A stretch of 64,000 bases of DNA from Bog-532 sp963833835 (GTDB lineage Bacteria > Actinomycetota > Actinomycetes > Streptosporangiales > Streptosporangiaceae): the NCBI GenBank assembly GCA_963833835.1, contig CAWHZI010000007.1, forward strand, positions 636,009-700,008. Direction: 5' to 3'. The position numbers and the translations under genes are program-made. Below, piece by piece: positions 18,699-26,837 of the stretch; position 1 is the first letter of the stretch, and each line of letters begins with the position of its first letter. Below the pieces are notes generated by a model. That model was not told the DNA's origin. It made no database searches and saw only the letters and a list, made by a program, of their open reading frames with translations.

Positions 18699-20180
18699 AT
18701 GGCCGATCCCAAGGGATTCCTGACCACCCCGCGCGAGACCCCGGCCCGCCGGCCGGTGGACGTGCGGATCCGGGACTGGCGCGAGGTCTACAACGACTTC
18801 CCGGCCGGGCGCCTGGAGCGCCAGGCCGGCCGCTGCATGGACTGCGGCATCCCGTTCTGCCATACCGGCTGCCCGCTGGGCAACCTGATCCCGGAGTGGA
18901 ACGACCTGGTCTGGCGGCACGACTGGTACGAGGCGTCCGAACGGCTGCACGCGACCAACAACTTCCCTGAGTTCACCGGCCGGCTCTGCCCGGCGCCGTG
19001 TGAGTCGGCGTGTGTGCTCGGCATCAACTCCGACCCGGTCACGATCAAGCAGGTCGAGGTGGAGATCATCGACCGGGCCTGGGCCGAAGGCTGGGTCCAG
19101 CCGGAGCCGCCGCTGGTGCGCACGGGCAAGAAGGTCGCAGTTATCGGCTCCGGGCCGTCCGGCCTGGCCGCGGCCCAGCAGCTGACCCGGGCCGGGCATG
19201 ACGTCACCGTGTTCGAGCGGGCCGAGGCGCCCGGCGGGCTGCTCCGTTTCGGCATCCCCGAGTTCAAGATGGAAAAGCGGCACCTGGACCGGCGGCTGAC
19301 CCAGATGCGGGCCGAGGGCACCGAGTTCAAATGCGGCGTGACGGCCGGCACCGACATCACCGCGGCCGAGCTGCGATCCGAGTTCGATGCGATCATGCTG
19401 GCCGGGGGCTCGACCGTGGCCCGCGGCCTGCCGGTACCCGGGGGCGACGCCGACGGGATCCACCAGGCCATGGAGTTCCTGCCGCTGGCCAACCGGGCGG
19501 TCAACCAGGCCGGCCAGGCCGGCCGTGCAGGGGCCGCCCGGGTCGAAGACCCCGCCATCAGCGCCCGCGGCAAGCACGTGGTCATCATCGGCGGCGGCGA
19601 CACCGGCGCGGACTGCCTGGGCACCTCGCACCGGCAGGGCGCCGCGTCCGTGACGCAGCTGGAGATCATGCCGCAGCCGCCGGAGCTGCGCCCGGACCAC
19701 CAGCCGTGGCCGACCTACCCGATGACGTTCCGCGTCTCCAGCGCGCACGAGGAGGGCGGCCACCGCGTCTACGCCGTCTCCACCCAGGAGTTCGTCACCG
19801 ACGAGGCCGGGCACGTACGCGCGCTGCGCCTGGTCGAGGTGGAGTTCTCCCGCGGCAAGTTCGAGCCGATGCCGGGGACCGAGCGGGACCTGCCCGCCGA
19901 TCTGGTCCTGCTGGCCATGGGCTTCACCGGGCCGGAGCAGGGCGCGCTGCTGACCGACCTTGGTGTGGAGTACGACCCCCGCGGCAATGTCGCCCGCGAC
20001 GCGAACTACGCCACCTCGGTGCCGGGAGTCTTCGCCGCCGGCGACATGGGCCGCGGCCAGTCCCTGATCGTGTGGGCCATCGCCGAGGGCCGTAGCGCCG
20101 CCGCCGGGCTGGACGCCTACCTCAGCGGCGACAGCGTGCTGCCGGTGGCCATCCCGCCGACGGCCCGCCCGATGGTGTAA
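18699..20180 (+). CDS. gltD: glutamate synthase small subunit GltD
   Basis: GltD passes electrons from NADPH through FAD and iron-sulfur clusters to GltB. The 493 residues include two cysteine clusters, CMDCGIPFCHTGCPLGN and CPAPCESACVLG. The FAD-binding VAVIGSGPSGLAAAQ, a second dinucleotide motif VVIIGGGDTGADC, and GVFAAGDMGRGQSL near the C-terminus are also present. The ATG at 18699 is chosen because MADPKGFL is the family N-terminus. It lies 143 nt after gltB with no terminator between them. Confidence 0.97.
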   Translation: MADPKGFLTTPRETPARRPVDVRIRDWREVYNDFPAGRLERQAGRCMDCGIPFCHTGCPLGNLIPEWNDLVWRHDWYEASERLHATNNFPEFTGRLCPAPCESACVLGINSDPVTIKQVEVEIIDRAWAEGWVQPEPPLVRTGKKVAVIGSGPSGLAAAQQLTRAGHDVTVFERAEAPGGLLRFGIPEFKMEKRHLDRRLTQMRAEGTEFKCGVTAGTDITAAELRSEFDAIMLAGGSTVARGLPVPGGDADGIHQAMEFLPLANRAVNQAGQAGRAGAARVEDPAISARGKHVVIIGGGDTGADCLGTSHRQGAASVTQLEIMPQPPELRPDHQPWPTYPMTFRVSSAHEEGGHRVYAVSTQEFVTDEAGHVRALRLVEVEFSRGKFEPMPGTERDLPADLVLLAMGFTGPEQGALLTDLGVEYDPRGNVARDANYATSVPGVFAAGDMGRGQSLIVWAIAEGRSAAAGLDAYLSGDSVLPVAIPPTARPMV

Positions 20181-20212
20181 CCGGACCACCCGCCACCGGC
20201 GGGATCCAGACG

Positions 20213-20238
20213 CGGCGGCCGCTCTACCGCGGCCGCCG
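20213..20238 (+). terminator. GC-rich hairpin after gltD
   Basis: Perfect 10-bp arms CGGCGGCCGC and GCGGCCGCCG surround a 6-nt loop, 33 nt after the gltD stop. No T-run follows, which is usual in high-GC actinobacteria. A second weaker hairpin (CCGGAGA / TCTCCGG) lies just downstream and may serve the convergent gene. Confidence 0.6.
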
Positions 20239-20297
20239 TCCCAGCGGCCGGCCGGAGACCAACGGTGTTCTCCGGCGGCTACGCCGCTGGCCTGTGG

Positions 20298-20960
20298 CTA
20301 GGCCGCGTCCCCGGCGGGAACGGCCCGGCCCGAGCCGGCCAGAGCCAGCCCCGCGCCGATGGCCAGCCCGCCCAGGATCGGGATCCCGTGCGCGTCGTTG
20401 ACGGCGATCAGGGCCACCCCGGCCGCCACGACCACCACCGCCGCGGCCAGCGCCGGAACCGCCCGCAGCCGCACCACGGCCAGCCCCACCATCGACGTGC
20501 CCAGGAAGATCGTGGCGGCCGAGTTACCGCCGCCCGGCGCGGCGAAGGCGTAGGTGGCGATCAGGTTGAACCCGAGCACGCCGACCAGGAACAGGCCGAT
20601 GGCCTGCGTTCCACCCCAGGCCCATACCGCCAGCGTGGCGATGACGAACAGGACCAGCAGGTTGAAGACCGTGCCTTCCAGCCCGCCGTCCTGCACGATC
20701 GAGCCGGTGAGCAGCCGCCAGTACTCGTGGTGGTCCTTGATCTGGTCCGGCTGCCGGGACAGCACCGTATAGATGCCGTGCCAGCCGAGCTCGATCAGCG
20801 ACGGCACGGCGACCACGGCCACCATGGCCAGTGCCGCCGGGCGCGGAGCCCGCAGCCGCTGCCCCAGATCACCGAGCAGCTGCACAGCGCACATGATCGT
20901 CATGGCCAGCACCACCCAGTAGCCGATCGCGAAGACCGTTCCGGTGCCCGACGTGTCCAT
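20298..20960 (-). CDS. rhomboid-like polytopic membrane protein
   Basis: The protein of 220 residues has about six hydrophobic segments. YWRLLTG at 80-86 followed by FNLLVL at 99-104 resembles the rhomboid second-helix region. GNSA around residue 147 and AHGIPILGG around 191 sit where the rhomboid serine and histidine would be. The match is partial, so both an active rhomboid protease and an inactive rhomboid-like protein are possible. The ATG at 20960 is preceded by GGAG. A perfect 21-bp operator palindrome lies 37-57 nt upstream of the start, so expression is likely controlled by a dedicated repressor. Confidence 0.65.
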   Translation of the reverse strand: MDTSGTGTVFAIGYWVVLAMTIMCAVQLLGDLGQRLRAPRPAALAMVAVVAVPSLIELGWHGIYTVLSRQPDQIKDHHEYWRLLTGSIVQDGGLEGTVFNLLVLFVIATLAVWAWGGTQAIGLFLVGVLGFNLIATYAFAAPGGGNSAATIFLGTSMVGLAVVRLRAVPALAAAVVVVAAGVALIAVNDAHGIPILGGLAIGAGLALAGSGRAVPAGDAA

Positions 20961-20996
20961 GATGGAAGCTCCGTCTCTCCGCCCTGCGTTGCTTTT

Positions 20997-21017
20997 ATCT
21001 CTAACAACGTTAGAGAT
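20997..21017. promoter_or_regulatory. perfect inverted repeat operator ATCTCTAAC-N3-GTTAGAGAT
   Basis: Two 9-bp arms (20997-21005 and 21009-21017) are exactly complementary around the spacer AAC. It lies directly upstream of the rhomboid-like gene and about 180 nt from the divergent pyk. The form fits TetR- or PadR-family operators (CTAAC...GTTAG core). No regulator gene is adjacent, so the regulator is elsewhere in the genome. Confidence 0.7.
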
Positions 21018-21195
21018 GGCCGGAGTCCACTGCCATTGCTCCTCGTCAGCAGCCCGGCGTGACATTTGTCAGGTCGTGGCCGGGGGCCGTCCCGGTTGTG
21101 CACAGCCGGTTAAACCTGGATGACGCCCCTCGGCGGCCAGGGCCTTTGCTCCTAAAGTGGTATAGACCACCTGTCGACAACCCGGAGGAGCGGCT

Positions 21196-22632
21196 ATGAG
21201 CCGCCGCGCCAAGATCGTAGCCACGCTCGGGCCCGCCACCGCCAGCGCCGAAGGGATCGCCGCGCTGGTCGCCGCGGGCCTGGACGTGGCCCGGCTCAAC
21301 CTGAGCCACGGCCACTACGCCGACCACCAGCTGGCTTACGACCGGATCCGGCAGGCCTCCGACGCGGCGGGCCGTAGCGTCGGCGTGCTAGCCGACCTGC
21401 AGGGACCGAAGATCCGGCTGGGCACGTTCCCCGGCGGCCCGGTGCACCTGGTCCCGGGCGAGGAGTTCACCATCACCGTGGCCGACGTGCCCGGCGATCG
21501 GCACGAGGCGTCCACCACCTACCAGGGGCTGGCCGAGGATGTACGGCCTGGCGACCGCGTCCTGATCGACGACGGCCGGGTCCTGCTCGAGGTGGTCAGC
21601 GCGACCGGTGACCGGGTCCGCACCACGGTCCGGGTGGGCGGGACGATCTCGGACCACAAGGGCATCAACCTGCCCGGCGTCCCGGTCAGCGCCCCGGCCA
21701 TGACGCCGAAGGACCAGGCCGACCTGCGCTGGGCCATCGGCCTGGGCGCCGACCTGGTCGCGCTGTCGTTCGTACGGCACCCGGAGGACGCGGACGCCGC
21801 GCGCCGGGTCATGGACGAGTGCGGGGTCCGGCTGCCGCTGATCGCCAAGATCGAGAAGCCCGAGGCGGTGGCGGCGCTGCCCGAGATCGTGGAGGCGTTC
21901 GACGGCATCATGGTGGCCCGCGGCGACCTCGGGGTCGAGCTTCCGCTGGAGCAGGTCCCGGTGGTGCAGAAACGCGCGATCAGCCTGGCCAAGGAGAAGG
22001 CGCGCCCGGTCATCGTGGCCACCCAGATGCTGGAGTCGATGATCTCCGCCCCCCGGCCGACCCGGGCCGAGGTCTCGGACGTGGCCACCGCCGTGGACCA
22101 GGGCGCGGACGCGGTGATGCTCTCGGCCGAGACCAGCGTGGGGCAGTACCCGACCGAAGCCGTGGCCACCATGTCCCGGGTGGTCAGCACGGCCGAGGAG
22201 GAGTCGCTGCGCCCGCTGTTCTCGCTGGCCCGGGTGCCCACCACCACCGGCGGGGCCATCGCCCGGGCCGCGGCCGAGGTCGGGGCGGTGGTCGGGGCCC
22301 GGGCCCTGGTCGCGTTCACCGCGGGTGGGGAGACCGCCCGGCGGCTGGCCCGGTACCGCTCGCCGATCCCGCTGCTGGCCTTCACCTCGTCGGTGGCCAC
22401 CCGCAGCCAGCTCTCGCTGACCTGGGGGGTGGAGACGTTCATCGTGCCCGAGGTCACCCACACCGATGAGATGGTCCGCCAGGTCGAGGCCGCGCTGCTC
22501 ACCATCGCCCGGCTGGAGAAGGGCGACAAGGTGGTGATCGTGGCGGGCAGCCCGCCCGGCACCCCCGGCAAGACCAACGCGCTGCGGGTGCACCGGATCG
22601 GCGACGCCGTGGCCCTCCCGGACGGCTGGTAG
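21196..22632 (+). CDS. pyk: pyruvate kinase
   Basis: The enzyme converts phosphoenolpyruvate and ADP to pyruvate and ATP. The 478 residues contain KIVATLGPA, RLNLSHG, LIAKIEKPEAV, MVARGDLGVELP, ARPVIVATQMLESM and AVMLSAETSVGQYP, covering the barrel and substrate loops. The C-terminal domain ends GTPGKTNALRVHRIG. The ATG at 21196 follows a strong CGGAGGAG site. A short symmetric GTGGT-ATAG-ACCAC element at 21157-21170 overlaps the probable -10 (TATAGA). Confidence 0.98.
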   Translation: MSRRAKIVATLGPATASAEGIAALVAAGLDVARLNLSHGHYADHQLAYDRIRQASDAAGRSVGVLADLQGPKIRLGTFPGGPVHLVPGEEFTITVADVPGDRHEASTTYQGLAEDVRPGDRVLIDDGRVLLEVVSATGDRVRTTVRVGGTISDHKGINLPGVPVSAPAMTPKDQADLRWAIGLGADLVALSFVRHPEDADAARRVMDECGVRLPLIAKIEKPEAVAALPEIVEAFDGIMVARGDLGVELPLEQVPVVQKRAISLAKEKARPVIVATQMLESMISAPRPTRAEVSDVATAVDQGADAVMLSAETSVGQYPTEAVATMSRVVSTAEEESLRPLFSLARVPTTTGGAIARAAAEVGAVVGARALVAFTAGGETARRLARYRSPIPLLAFTSSVATRSQLSLTWGVETFIVPEVTHTDEMVRQVEAALLTIARLEKGDKVVIVAGSPPGTPGKTNALRVHRIGDAVALPDGW

Positions 22633-22641
22633 AGTCACCTC

Positions 22642-22716
22642 CCGGGTCGTGACTGGCGCTGAGGTGGGGTTACCACCGGGGAGCGGCCTTATGGCTCGCC
22701 GCGCGCCTGGGCACCC
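22642..22716 (+). promoter_or_regulatory. ZTP riboswitch (pfl motif) upstream of glyA
   Basis: Conserved pfl-motif blocks appear in order: GGGTCGTGACTGGCG from 22644, a hairpin GGTGGGGTTACCACC, CCGGGGAGCGG, and finally GCGCGCCTGGGCA around 22700-22712. This RNA class binds ZTP/ZMP and controls one-carbon and purine genes; glyA is a classic target. It begins about 10 nt after the pyk stop and ends 32 nt before the glyA start. CTCCCGGG at 22639-22646 could pair with the glyA Shine-Dalgarno region CCCGGGGAG (22732-22740), suggesting translational control in which ligand binding frees the ribosome site. Confidence 0.9.
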
Positions 22717-22747
22717 GTTCCTAACCGTCTGCCCGGGGAGAGAAGCG

Positions 22748-24187
22748 ATGGCCGAGACCGAGATCACCGTCAGCTCCGAAGTTTCCACTGGCTATCGCGC
22801 CATGCTGGACGTGATCGGGGCCTCCGAGCCCGGGATCGCCCGCGCCATCGGCGACGAACTGGCCAATCAGCGCCGCCAGCTCAAGCTGATCGCATCCGAG
22901 AACTACGCCTCGCCCGCGGTGCTGATGGCCATGGGCACCTGGCTGTCGGACAAGTACGCCGAGGGCACGATCGGCCACCGCTTCTACGCCGGCTGCGAGG
23001 TGGTCGACGAGGTCGAGTCGATCGCCGCCGGGCACGCCCGGGCCCTGTTCGGGGCCGAGCACGCTTACGTCCAGCCGCACTCCGGCATCGATGCCAACCT
23101 GGTCGCCTACTGGTCGATTTTGGCCAAGCGGGTCGAGCGCCCGTTCCTGGACGAGGCCGGGGCCAAGAACGTCGACGCCCTGGACCCGGACGCCTGGGCT
23201 CAGCTGCGAGCCCAGTTCGGGTCCCAGCGGATGATGGGCATGTCCCTGGACGCCGGCGGCCACCTGACCCACGGCTTCCGGGCCAACATCTCCGGCAAGA
23301 TGTTCGACCAGGCCAGCTACGGCACCGACCCGGAGACCGGGCTGCTGGACTACGACGCCATCGCCGCCCAGGCCCGCGAGTTCCGCCCGCTGATCCTGGT
23401 GGCCGGCTACTCGGCCTACCCGCGCAACCCCGACTTCGCCCGGCTGCGCGAGATCGCGGCCGAGGTCGGGGCCACGTTCATGGTGGACATGGCCCACTTC
23501 GCCGGGCTGGTGGCCGGGGGCGTGCTGACCGGCGACCTCAACCCGGTCCTGCACGCCGACGTGGTCACCAGCACCACGCACAAGTCCCTGCGTGGCCCGC
23601 GCGGCGGCCTGGTCCTGTGCACCCCCGAGTACGCCCCGTTCGTGGACCGCGGCTGCCCGCTGGTCCTGGGTGGTCCGCTGCCGCACGTGATCGCGGCCAA
23701 GGCAGTGGCGCTGGCCGAGGCCCGCCAGCCTGCGTTCGCCGACTACGCGGCCCAGATCGTGACCAACGCCCGCGCGCTGGCCGAGGGCCTGGTCCGCCGG
23801 GGCGTGACCCTGGTCACCGGTGGCACCGACAACCACCTGGTCCTGGCCGACGTCGGGGCCAGCTACGGCCTCACCGGCCGCCAGGCCGAGTCCGCCCTGC
23901 TCGAGGCGGGCGTGGTCACCAACCGCAACTCCGTGCCCCGCGACCCCAACGGCGCCTGGTACACCTCCGGCATCCGCCTCGGCACTCCCGCCCTCACCAC
24001 CTTGGGCCTGCGCCCGGCCGACCTGGACGAGGTGGCCGACATCATGGCCACCGCCCTGTCCGCCACCACCCCGCAGGCCGGCTCCAAGGCCAAGCACCAG
24101 CTCGACACCTCCGTCGCCGAAGCCTGCCGCGCCCGCTGCGCCGACCTGCTGGCCCGCCACCCCCTCTACCCCGAGATCCGGCTCTAG
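22748..24187 (+). CDS. glyA: serine hydroxymethyltransferase GlyA
   Basis: GlyA interconverts serine and glycine using PLP and tetrahydrofolate. The protein of 479 residues is longer than the common form of about 420. Extra sequence lies around WSILAKRVERPFLDEAG and the acidic ANVDALDP-like region. LIASENYASPAV, HSGIDANLVAYW, FMVDMAHFAG and the PLP-lysine motif STTHKSLRGPRGG are clear. The ATG at 22748 has GGGGAGAG in front. Expression is probably controlled by the ZTP riboswitch upstream. The stop shares CTAG with the stop of the convergent broken HTH gene. Confidence 0.96.
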   Translation: MAETEITVSSEVSTGYRAMLDVIGASEPGIARAIGDELANQRRQLKLIASENYASPAVLMAMGTWLSDKYAEGTIGHRFYAGCEVVDEVESIAAGHARALFGAEHAYVQPHSGIDANLVAYWSILAKRVERPFLDEAGAKNVDALDPDAWAQLRAQFGSQRMMGMSLDAGGHLTHGFRANISGKMFDQASYGTDPETGLLDYDAIAAQAREFRPLILVAGYSAYPRNPDFARLREIAAEVGATFMVDMAHFAGLVAGGVLTGDLNPVLHADVVTSTTHKSLRGPRGGLVLCTPEYAPFVDRGCPLVLGGPLPHVIAAKAVALAEARQPAFADYAAQIVTNARALAEGLVRRGVTLVTGGTDNHLVLADVGASYGLTGRQAESALLEAGVVTNRNSVPRDPNGAWYTSGIRLGTPALTTLGLRPADLDEVADIMATALSATTPQAGSKAKHQLDTSVAEACRARCADLLARHPLYPEIRL

Positions 24188-24946
24188 TACTTGGGCCCGA
24201 CAAACTCATCCAGCCGCGCCACCGCCTCTCCGCCGCGACACGGCCAGATTGTTGCGGCGGGCCAATCGCCAGCGACGCCGAGCTCGTCCAGGGCTTGGCC
24301 GCACAGCCGGAGGATGTCGGCTGATTCATTGGCAGGAAGTAACGCGGATATTCGTACCAGCAGTCTTCGCCGGCCACTTTCCGGCGGACCCGGTTGATGA
24401 CGCGGCAGCCGTCGGAGTGAAACAGGCCCCGCACGAACGAACCAGGGTTGGCGGCGACGAATGTCTGCTGCCAGGGCACCAGTGCGATCATCCGGGTGTG
24501 CTTTCGCCCGGGACCATGCTGAGGGAACAGGCACGGCCAATGCTTGGACCAGCTTTTGACTTCGGCGCAGCCGGGCCGGGCCACACAGAACACGCTGGAC
24601 GTCGGCATCACCGCGGCCATCGCGGACCGGGCCGCCTCGATCAGGCCGGGCCATGCGTTGCTGCACTTCACGTTCAGCGCGTAGACGTCACGCCGCCCGT
24701 GGGAGATGTGGCCGTCGCCCAGGTAAAGGCCGAGCAGATAGGCGTAAGCTCCCATCGCAGCTCTTTGCCGTCGCATCGCGGGCAGCGTGCCACCGCGGTG
24801 GCCGCGTTCTGCCGGGTGCCATAGCGCCAATGCCGGATCGTGCGGATAGAGACGCCGCAAACCTGCGCATTCTCCCGGTCTGTCACGCCCAGGCTCGACA
24901 GGAGTAATGCGTATTCGACCGTACGCCGGGGATACACGAAGCTCAT
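24184..24946 (-). pseudogene. HTH / LAGLIDADG-like protein, broken by several frameshifts
   Basis: Read right to left, the N-terminus MSFVYPRRTVEYALLLSSLG with an HTH (DRENAQVCGVSIRTIRHWRY) and a zinc-finger-like CPRCDGKEL lies in one frame. The next part, YLLGLYLGDGHIS through SKHWPCLFPQHGPGRKHTR and VRGLFHSDGCR, lies in a second frame (shift near 24755). After the YFLP segment (about 24335) the frame changes again to NESADILRLCGQALDELGV. The residues WRLARRNNLAVSRR fit only in a third frame before EAVARLDEFVGPKY. The two LxxLxxGDG-type motifs suggest the LAGLIDADG endonuclease fold found in many actinobacterial HTH proteins. With at least three or four shifts it is probably a true pseudogene. 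Confidence 0.75.
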
Positions 24947-24999
24947 TGTCGTGGCGGCCACCGACAGTCCGGCATCCCCCGGAACGCAGGTGTGTCGTG

Positions 25000-25082
25000 T
25001 GCCGGGAGCGGGATTCGAACCCGCACGCCCTTTCGGGCAGACGCTTTTGAGACGTCCATGTCTGCCATTCCATCATCCCGGC
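25000..25082 (-). tRNA. tRNA-Leu (anticodon CAA)
   Basis: On the minus strand the 7-bp acceptor stem GCCGGGA / TCCCGGC closes a class II tRNA. The anticodon stem GACGT/GCGTC holds the 7-nt loop CTCAAAA, so the anticodon is CAA, reading UUG. A long variable arm (GCCC-GAAA-GGGC) and the T-arm GCGGGTTCGAATCCCGC are present. The discriminator is A; the CCA end is not encoded. Confidence 0.96.
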
Positions 25083-25153
25083 TCGAGATTGCCCTGGATG
25101 TCGGACCCACCCGTTCCAGGGGAGTGGCTGAAGCTAAATCTACCCTCTGCCTG

Positions 25154-25166
25154 TACTCTCGTCAGC
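25154..25166 (+). promoter_or_regulatory. -10 element for leaderless pdtaR
   Basis: TACTCT at 25154-25159 is followed by 7 nt and the GTG start. No Shine-Dalgarno sequence is seen. The spacing matches the other proposed leaderless genes here. Confidence 0.5.
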
Positions 25167-25778
25167 GTGAGCCAGAAGCAGCTACGAGTCGTTATCGCCG
25201 AGGATGAGGCGCTGATCCGCCTGGACCTCAAGGAAATGCTGGAAGAAGAGGGCTACGCCGTGGTGGCCGAGGTGGGTGACGGCGAGGCAGCCGTCGAGCA
25301 GGTGACCGCCCTGCGCCCCGAGCTCGCCATCCTCGACGTCAAGATGCCCGTCCTGGACGGCATTTCGGCGGCGGAGCGGATCGCGGCGGAGCGCTTGGCC
25401 CCCGTGGTCATCCTCACCGCGTTCTCTCAGCGCGAGCTGGTGGAGCGGGCCCGCGACGCGGGCGCCATGGCCTACCTGGTCAAGCCGTTCACCAAGGCGG
25501 ACCTGGTGCCGGCCATCGAGATGGCGGTCAGCCGCTTCCAGGAGATCACCACGCTCGAGTCCGAGGTCGGCAACCTCCGCGAGCGTCTCGAGGTGCGCAA
25601 GGTCCTGGACCGGGCCAAGGGATTGCTGCAGGCCGAGCACGGCATGACCGAGCCGGAAGCGTTCCGCTGGATCCAGAAGACGTCCATGGACCGCAGGCTC
25701 ACGATGCGTAAGGTCGCCGAGGCCGTGATCGAGGGCACCCTCAACGCGGCCCAGCAGCCCGAATCGTCATCATCCTGA
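25167..25778 (+). CDS. pdtaR: ANTAR-domain response regulator PdtaR
   Basis: This is a response regulator that acts on RNA rather than DNA. The 203 residues comprise a receiver domain (IAEDEA acidic pair, phospho-acceptor Asp in LAILDVKMPVLDG, Thr in VILTAFS, Lys in YLVKPF) and a C-terminal ANTAR domain (RAKGLLQAEHGMTEPEAFRW through MDRRLTMRKVAEAVI). ANTAR domains bind tandem hexaloop hairpins in mRNA to prevent termination. The partner kinase PdtaS is not in the window. Position before polA matches mycobacterial and Streptomyces order. The GTG start is chosen from the family N-terminus and the leaderless -10. Confidence 0.93.
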   Translation: MSQKQLRVVIAEDEALIRLDLKEMLEEEGYAVVAEVGDGEAAVEQVTALRPELAILDVKMPVLDGISAAERIAAERLAPVVILTAFSQRELVERARDAGAMAYLVKPFTKADLVPAIEMAVSRFQEITTLESEVGNLRERLEVRKVLDRAKGLLQAEHGMTEPEAFRWIQKTSMDRRLTMRKVAEAVIEGTLNAAQQPESSSS

Positions 25779-25807
25779 CCCCAAACCGGGATCCTTAGGA
25801 CAAAGAG

Positions 25808-25880
25808 GAGCCCGGGGTGCCTTTGGTGCCGTGTCCGCCTTCCCCGGTCGGACACGTTCTCTACTGAGCTCCCCGGGCTC
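25808..25880 (+). other. nested stem structure after pdtaR (terminator or small RNA)
   Basis: A perfect 10-bp outer stem GAGCCCGGGG / CCCCGGGCTC (25808-25817 with 25871-25880) encloses an inner hairpin GTGTCCG / CGGACAC (25831-25837 with 25849-25855). It starts 30 nt after the pdtaR stop. It probably terminates pdtaR, but the two-level fold is more elaborate than a simple terminator and no T-run follows. Confidence 0.5.
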
Positions 25881-26754
25881 TCTATCTCCACGGTAGCGAG
25901 CTAACGCGGTACAAAGCAAAGGTGAGCCACTCCCAAGAGGGTGGCCCGTCGCAGTTTCTTCGCCCGGCGTTTGCGGCCCGGCCGCTGTGGACCCCCAGTC
26001 GATGCGCTCCGCTGATGCAGGATCAACCCCCTGTGACGGAAGCGTCGCCTGTGCTTAACCCCCGCCCCGCGCCCGGCCCACCAAGATCACTACTCAGAGT
26101 GAATGTGCGCTAGGCCGTGGCCCAGCGTGCGGCATCCCAGCTTGAAGCAGCAACCGAGCCGGGTTCTGCCACCCAGACGCCACCTCGGGCCGCCCCGTAG
26201 TGACACCAGGTAATAACGGCACCACGGATATAGCTCCAGAAACCGGACACTCGCCGCCCGTCCAGCCCGGTCCAACATAACAATCTCGTCTCCACCCCGG
26301 CCACGTCTGCGAACACAGACCAGACGTCACGTTCGGGACTTTGGTCCCGCATTCGGGACGAATTTCCAGCTCCGCCGGCCCGCCCCCGTTTCACTCCGCG
26401 AGTCCGCCGGCACTCCCAGTCCGCGAGCCTGTCCAGGTCGGCCGCGCGAGCCCGAGGACGCCGATCCAGCCGGCCCGTCCCGTCGGCCGGCCCCGTCCCG
26501 CAGGCTCGCCCCCGGCCCTCCCAACCCCACCACCCGGCGTGGTTCGGGGCCGAATGTGCATAGCTGGCCTTCTTTGCCGCATTTACTGGTCTTTGTCTCG
26601 GCAAAGGCTTATCCGCAATTGATTTGTTACCGGAAAGAGACCAAAAGCGACCAGTTTGGCCAGTCTCGCCGCAGGTCAGCGACCACCCGGACACGAGGGC
26701 CGAATTTCTCGCACTGTTTCGGCCTTTCTTGTGGGAAACGGCGTGACTTTTTAG
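25881..26754. other. long non-coding stretch before the aldose epimerase gene
   Basis: No convincing gene is seen: the open frames here have poor composition and no recognisable motif. Base composition drops towards the right end. At 26585-26655 two complementary segments (ACTGGTC with GACCAGT, and GTCTC with GAGAC) could form an RNA stem in the epimerase leader. A small hairpin GCCAC...GTGGC lies near 25926. Confidence 0.5.
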
Positions 26755-26770
26755 TTGTTAGCGCTCACAA
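26755..26770. promoter_or_regulatory. LacI-family type operator TTGTTAGCGCTCACAA
   Basis: The 16-bp sequence is palindromic around AGCGCT with one mismatched pair (TTGT-T-AGCGCT-C-ACAA). It has the form of LacI-family sugar-repressor operators (TGTNAGCGCTNACA). It lies 68 nt upstream of the epimerase start, in an AT-rich promoter region, so sugar-responsive repression is likely. Confidence 0.65.
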
Positions 26771-26837
26771 TGCCATGAAGAACCGGCGGAAGCCGTATGT
26801 TCTACCAACTCGAGGAACCCAACGAAGGGAGCCTTCA

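Noticed and set aside
26110..26694. Minus-strand open frame of 194 codons in the region before the epimerase gene
   Set aside because: No recognisable motif, no ribosome-binding site, Trp/Gly/Arg-rich composition, and it overlaps the AT-rich promoter zone of the epimerase gene.
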